Assembly: GCA_955652925.1 (NCBI GenBank)
Contig: CATPCO010000268.1
Coordinates: forward strand, 1 to 9,532
Source of the DNA: an uncultured Xanthobacteraceae bacterium
GTDB taxonomy: Bacteria > Pseudomonadota > Alphaproteobacteria > Rhizobiales > Xanthobacteraceae
Length of the DNA: 9,532 nucleotides
Reading direction: 5' to 3'
Positions 7,014-9,532 of this stretch are shown here, one piece after another (within the stretch, counting starts at the first letter, position 1; each line of letters starts with the position of its first letter). Under the pieces are notes generated by a model. The model was not told the origin of the DNA. It saw only the letters and a program-made list of their open reading frames with translations, and did no database searches. Position numbers and translations under genes: made by a program.

Positions 7014-7118
7014 CCGTCATTCCGGGGCGCCGCGCACGCGGCGAACCCGGAATCCATAAGCACAGCCGGGGTTATGGATCCCGGGTTCGCGGCCTTCAGC
7101 CGCGCCCCGGGATGACGG
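7014..7118. repeat. Palindromic repeat with two nested 17-base arm pairs, between importer and yqgE-like gene
   Basis: Outer arms 7014-7030 and 7102-7118 (CCGTCATTCCGGGGCGC and its complement) pair with one mismatch over 17 bases. Inner arms 7043-7059 and 7072-7088 (GAACCCGGAATCCATAA and its complement) also pair with one mismatch over 17. The element starts 16 bases after the last importer gene and almost fills the gap. It is related to the element at 2989-3092. Its right arm contains an ATG (7112) in frame with the next gene. Confidence 0.88.
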
Positions 7119-7123
7119 TGGAG
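7117..7123 (+). promoter_or_regulatory. Ribosome binding site favouring the TTG start of the yqgE-like gene
   Basis: GGTGGAG lies six bases before an in-frame TTG at 7130. This is better placed than anything upstream of the ATG at 7112, which is inside a palindrome. The same purine tract is 18 bases from the alternative ATG at 7142, which is too far for ordinary initiation. Confidence 0.45.
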
Positions 7124-7129
7124 ACGAAT

Positions 7130-7753
7130 TTGTTCAGCCTCATGCGCCTTGCCTCGCTGCTTGCGGCGGTTCTCGTTCCCGCCACGCTCCTGCACGCCGC
7201 GTTGCCGGCGCCCGACGCGCCGCCGCCGCGCGGCTCGCTTGCGGGTCAACTGCTGGTCGCTTCTCCCTCCATGTCCGATCCGCGCTTTTATCAGACGGTC
7301 GTGCTCATGGTCCGGCACGATCACAACGGCGCGTTCGGGATTGCGATCAACCGGCCTGTGCAGGAGCGCTCGCTCGCAAGCCTGCTCACAGCCATGGGCG
7401 ACAACGACAGTACGGTCGAAGGAAGCGTGCGTATTTTCGCCGGCGGCCCGGTACAGCCCGAAATCGGATTTGTGCTGCACAGCGCGGACTATCTGCGCCC
7501 CGCGACCGTGAGTATCGACGGGCACGTGGCAATGACGGCGAGCCGGGAAATTTTGCGCGACATTGCCAACAAGCACGGACCTGAGAAATTCCTTATCGCC
7601 TTCGGCTATGCCGGCTGGGCGCCCACTCAGCTTGAAGGTGAGCTTGCTCAGGGCTTCTGGTTCACCACGCCGCAAGACGCGCGGCTCGTTTTCGATCTCG
7701 ACCGCGACAAGGTGTGGGACGATGCCGTGAAACGGCGCACCCAGGATCTGTGA
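7130..7753 (+). CDS. YqgE/AlgH family (DUF179) protein with N-terminal export signal
   Basis: This is a 207-residue protein from the TTG at 7130; starts at 7112 or 7142 are possible and share the same frame. Family motifs are GQLLVASPSMSDPRFYQTVV (39-58), GAFGIAINRP (67-76), FAGGPVQPEIGFVLHS (103-118) and GYAGWAPTQLEGEL (159-172). Ordinary YqgE proteins are cytoplasmic, begin close to the first motif and have no known biochemical activity. Here the N-terminus is a clear signal-type segment: Met-Arg at 5-6, hydrophobic LASLLAAVLVPATLL (7-21) and an LHA|AL cleavage-like site after 23, then a Pro-rich linker before the domain. I infer export to the periplasm or membrane anchoring. Family assignment is firm, function unknown. 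Neighbours are unrelated, and palindromes flank it on both sides. Confidence 0.9.
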   Translation: MFSLMRLASLLAAVLVPATLLHAALPAPDAPPPRGSLAGQLLVASPSMSDPRFYQTVVLMVRHDHNGAFGIAINRPVQERSLASLLTAMGDNDSTVEGSVRIFAGGPVQPEIGFVLHSADYLRPATVSIDGHVAMTASREILRDIANKHGPEKFLIAFGYAGWAPTQLEGELAQGFWFTTPQDARLVFDLDRDKVWDDAVKRRTQDL

Positions 7754-7769
7754 CTTGTAATGACACCCC

Positions 7770-7851
7770 GTAGGTTGGGTCGAGTGCTTCACGAGACCCA
7801 ACAACCGTCGTGCGGCGAGATGCTGGGTCTCGCAAGCTCGACCCAGCCTAC
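7770..7851. repeat. Palindromic repeat, GTAGGYTGGGTCGAG family
   Basis: The left arm 7770-7803 (starting GTAGGTTGGGTCGAG) is an inverted, slightly diverged copy of the right arm 7821-7851 (ending CTCGACCCAGCCTAC). The loop is 17 bases. The sequence family differs from the other palindromes in the window. It begins 17 bases after the yqgE-like stop and could end that transcript, but no U-run follows, so only a repeat is called. Confidence 0.82.
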
Positions 7852-7863
7852 AGCTACGATGCA

Positions 7864-7892
7864 TTGACAAATGCGCGCGGCTCGCCGCTAAG
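7864..7892 (+). promoter_or_regulatory. Probable promoter of the cobalamin-regulated operon
   Basis: A perfect TTGACA (7864-7869) is followed, after 17 bases, by GCTAAG (7887-7892), a weak -10 with TAA at its centre. Transcription would start about 7899, exactly where the first stem of the riboswitch begins. Placement strengthens an otherwise half-conserved promoter. Confidence 0.5.
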
Positions 7893-7898
7893 TGGCGC

Positions 7899-8068
7899 AT
7901 CGACGGTCTCTCGCAAGAGGGCCAAGAGGGAATGCGGTGCGGAACCAAGGTTCCAACGCCGCGGCTGCCCCCGCAACTGTAAGCGGCGAGCCTGTGCCAC
8001 AGAGCCACTGGGAAACCGGGAAGGCGGTGACAGGCAAGGACCCGCGAGCCAGGAAACCTGCCGTTGAT
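7899..8068 (+). ncRNA. Cobalamin (B12) riboswitch aptamer
   Basis: Conserved blocks appear in the right order: GAGGGAATGCGGTG (7925-7938), GCTGCCCCCGCAACTGTAA (7964-7982), GCCACTGGG (8004-8012), GGGAAGGCGGTG (8018-8029) and the B12 box AGCCAGGAAACCTGCC (8047-8062). The closing stem is formed by ATCGACGG (7899-7906) and CCGTTGAT (8061-8068) with one G-U pair. These are hallmarks of the classic adenosylcobalamin-class aptamer. It precedes a DUF1636 gene and cobW, a usual B12-regulon arrangement in alphaproteobacteria; binding of the coenzyme normally turns the downstream genes off. Confidence 0.95.
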
Positions 8069-8084
8069 TCGGCCGCAAGCCGGG

Positions 8085-8126
8085 CGGGGTGCCTCGGCGC
8101 CGGTCGATTTGTCCTGCGGCGCCCCG
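8085..8126 (+). promoter_or_regulatory. Candidate riboswitch expression-platform hairpin
   Basis: CGGGGTGCC (8085-8093) can pair with GGCGCCCCG (8118-8126) over nine bases with one G-U wobble. A competing stem uses the two GGCGCC copies at 8097-8102 and 8118-8123. The stretch lies between the aptamer and the ribosome site at 8146. There is no following U-run, so control may be translational or Rho-linked rather than by intrinsic termination. This is inference from pairing alone. Confidence 0.3.
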
Positions 8127-8145
8127 GACGCGGTTACGCACAAGC

Positions 8146-8149
8146 GGAG
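8146..8149 (+). promoter_or_regulatory. Ribosome binding site deciding the DUF1636 gene start
   Basis: GGAG lies seven bases before the in-frame GTG at 8157. The more upstream in-frame TTG at 8064 falls in the closing stem of the riboswitch and has no such site, so 8157 is preferred. Confidence 0.55.
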
Positions 8150-8156
8150 CGGCAGG

Positions 8157-8597
8157 GTGGCGGCATTTGATCCGACAATTCCGGCAGCGCTCACCAGCGC
8201 CGGTACTAAGACCGGCGCCGCGATCGTCTATGTCTGCATCACCTGCCGGCGTGCCGGAGAAGCTGATGCCGAGCCGCGGCCCGGGGCGATCCTTGCCGCA
8301 GCCACGGCGGAGGCGGCGCACGGCACGGAAGTGTGTGTACGGCCGGTGCGCTGTCTCGCAAACTGCACGCGCGGCCCCAGCGCGGCAATCCGGTGCAATG
8401 GTTCCTGGAGCTACGTCTTCGGCGGGCTCGATGTTGCCTGCGCCAACGCACTTGTTGAAGGCGCGCGCATGCTCGCGTGCGCAGCCGATGGCCTCCTCCC
8501 CTGGCGCGGCCGGCCCGAGCCGCTCAAGCGCGGATTGATCGCGCGCGTCCCGCCATTGGATTTTGAAGAATTGAACGTTGAAGAGGACTTGAAATGA
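8157..8597 (+). CDS. DUF1636 family cysteine-rich (ferredoxin/thioredoxin-like) protein
   Basis: This is a 146-residue protein from the GTG at 8157. The core matches the DUF1636 pattern: VYVCITC near the start (Cys27-x2-Cys30), CVRPVRCLANCTRGP (Cys60, Cys66, Cys70), an SWSYVFGGLD segment (83-92) and a closing PWRGRPEPLKRGLIARVPPL (115-134). The Cys layout resembles thioredoxin-fold [2Fe-2S] ferredoxins, so metal or Fe-S binding is likely but unproven; Cys80, 95 and 108 are additional. It is the first gene after the cobalamin riboswitch and overlaps cobW by ATGA, so the two are co-translated. Family members are commonly found beside cobW and cobN, suggesting a part in cobalt or cobalamin metabolism. 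No exact reaction is known to me. Family call is confident, the start less so. Confidence 0.85.
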   Translation: MAAFDPTIPAALTSAGTKTGAAIVYVCITCRRAGEADAEPRPGAILAAATAEAAHGTEVCVRPVRCLANCTRGPSAAIRCNGSWSYVFGGLDVACANALVEGARMLACAADGLLPWRGRPEPLKRGLIARVPPLDFEELNVEEDLK

Positions 8598-9532
8598 GCA
8601 TCTCGCTTGCACGCGTGCCGTGCACCATCGTCACGGGCTTTCTCGGCGCCGGCAAGACGACACTCATTCGCCACGTGCTCGCCCATACGCAAGGGCGCCG
8701 CCTCGCGGTCATCGTCAACGAGTTCGGCGATGTCGGCATCGATGGTGAAATTCTCAAAGGTTGCGGCGACGCCGCATGCCCGGAGGGCAACATCGTCGAG
8801 CTGGCGAACGGCTGCCTCTGCTGCACGGTGGCGGACGAATTCGTCCCCGCGCTCGATACGATTCTTTCGCGCCAGCCGGCGGTCGAGCACATCGTGATCG
8901 AAACCTCCGGTCTGGCGCTGCCGAAGCCGCTGGTACAGGCCTTTCATTGGCCTGCCATCAAGAGCCGCGTCACGGTCGATGGCGTGGTCGCAGTCGTCGA
9001 TGGCGCCGCGCTCGCCGATGGGCGCGTCGCTGGCGATCTCGCCGCGCTTGCAAGCCAGCGCGCCGCCGACCGCTCACTCGAGCACGATGATCCCGTCGAG
9101 GAAGTCTTTGACGATCAGATCGCCTGCGCCGATCTTGTCGTGCTCAACAAACGCGACCTTATCGATCGCGCGGGGGCGGACCGCGCGCTTGCGAAGATCA
9201 CGGCCGCCCTGCCGCGCGCGGTGAAAGTGGTCTCGGTTTGCGACGGCAAGGTCGACCCTGCCGCTCTCCTTGGCCTGGGCATGAGCACGCAGGATGATAT
9301 CGAGAACCGCCGCACCCGGCACGATGACGAACCGGAGCACGACCACGACGATTTCGACAGCTTCGTCGTCGCGCTACCTGAAATCACAGATCCCGCGGCG
9401 CTCGTCCGGCGCATCTCGCGTGCCGCCGAAACACACGACGTGCTGCGGGTGAAAGGGTTTGTTGCGGTAGCGGGAAAGCCCATGCGCCTCCTCGTGCAAG
9501 GGGTTGGTGCGCGTGTAACGCACCAGTACGAC
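8594..9532 (+). CDS. cobW: CobW-type G3E GTPase, cobalamin biosynthesis (partial, 3' end missing)
   Basis: 313 residues are present and the frame is open at the right edge; full-length CobW is around 350. It has Walker A GFLGAGKTT (15-23), the metal-binding GCLCC motif (73-77; Cys74, 76, 77), ETSGLALP (103-110), the guanine-specificity motif NKRD (185-188) and a His/Asp/Glu-rich stretch at 243-254. The insertion with Cys57 and Cys62 (KGCGDAACPEGNIVEL) and the ETSGLALPKPLVQAF segment fit true CobW rather than zinc-related homologues. G3E GTPases are thought to deliver metal; CobW is linked to cobalt supply for the CobN-type aerobic cobalamin pathway. AGAGGA (8582-8587) precedes the ATG, which overlaps the DUF1636 stop. 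The riboswitch upstream implies repression by B12. Confidence 0.95.
   Translation, partial: MSISLARVPCTIVTGFLGAGKTTLIRHVLAHTQGRRLAVIVNEFGDVGIDGEILKGCGDAACPEGNIVELANGCLCCTVADEFVPALDTILSRQPAVEHIVIETSGLALPKPLVQAFHWPAIKSRVTVDGVVAVVDGAALADGRVAGDLAALASQRAADRSLEHDDPVEEVFDDQIACADLVVLNKRDLIDRAGADRALAKITAALPRAVKVVSVCDGKVDPAALLGLGMSTQDDIENRRTRHDDEPEHDHDDFDSFVVALPEITDPAALVRRISRAAETHDVLRVKGFVAVAGKPMRLLVQGVGARVTHQYD

Noticed and set aside
7770..7851. Intrinsic terminator after the yqgE-like gene
   Set aside because: The stem is strong but has a long loop, belongs to a repeat type and is not followed by a U-run; left as a repeat only.
8064..8156. TTG at 8064 as start of the DUF1636 protein
   Set aside because: It lies inside the closing stem of the riboswitch, and the first 31 residues do not resemble the family; GTG at 8157 has GGAG upstream.
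6962..8194. Minus-strand open frame of 410 codons
   Set aside because: It crosses two palindromes, the yqgE-like gene and the riboswitch; no single protein would be expected to span these.

Overview
The window is GC-rich, with strong coding bias and GTG/TTG starts. Its intergenic spaces are packed with short palindromic repeats of the GTCATTCCGGGGC and GTCATCGCCCGC kind. Together with a cobalamin riboswitch followed by a DUF1636-cobW pair, this suggests an alphaproteobacterium of the Hyphomicrobiales (Rhizobiales), probably near Bradyrhizobium, Rhodopseudomonas or Xanthobacteraceae. That placement is inferred from sequence style, not from a marker gene.

Layout. Positions 1-1045 (minus strand) hold the N-terminal half of a hydantoinase A/oxoprolinase family protein that runs off the left edge. 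A 309-base divergent gap follows, containing a palindromic repeat and a leader hairpin. Positions 1355-6997 (plus strand) hold a complete peptide/nickel-type (Dpp/Opp) ABC importer in canonical order: a Tat-type periplasmic binding protein, two permeases and two ATPases. The last four genes are tightly coupled (overlaps of 4 and 20 bases, then a 24-base gap). A 141-base gap filled by a palindrome separates the binding protein from the first permease. After another palindrome, 7130-7753 encodes a YqgE/AlgH (DUF179) family protein with an apparent export signal. A further palindrome and a TTGACA-type promoter then lead into a cobalamin riboswitch (about 7899-8068). It precedes a DUF1636 cysteine-rich protein and cobW, which are joined by an ATGA overlap; cobW runs off the right edge.

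How the parts work together. The importer and the divergent hydantoinase-type enzyme may form an uptake-and-hydrolysis unit for a cyclic amide, N-carbamoyl compound or pyroglutamyl/peptide substrate. The substrate cannot be read from the sequence. The DUF1636-CobW pair is a B12-repressed unit, probably tied to cobalt handling for cobalamin synthesis. The YqgE-like gene sits between the two with no evident link to either.

No clear new multi-gene system is visible. The points most worth a second look are the exported YqgE paralogue, the palindromes that invade gene ends and starts (one supplies the stop codon and last 12 residues of an ATPase), matching Cys motifs at the C-termini of both ATPases, and the Cys-rich DUF1636 partner of CobW.
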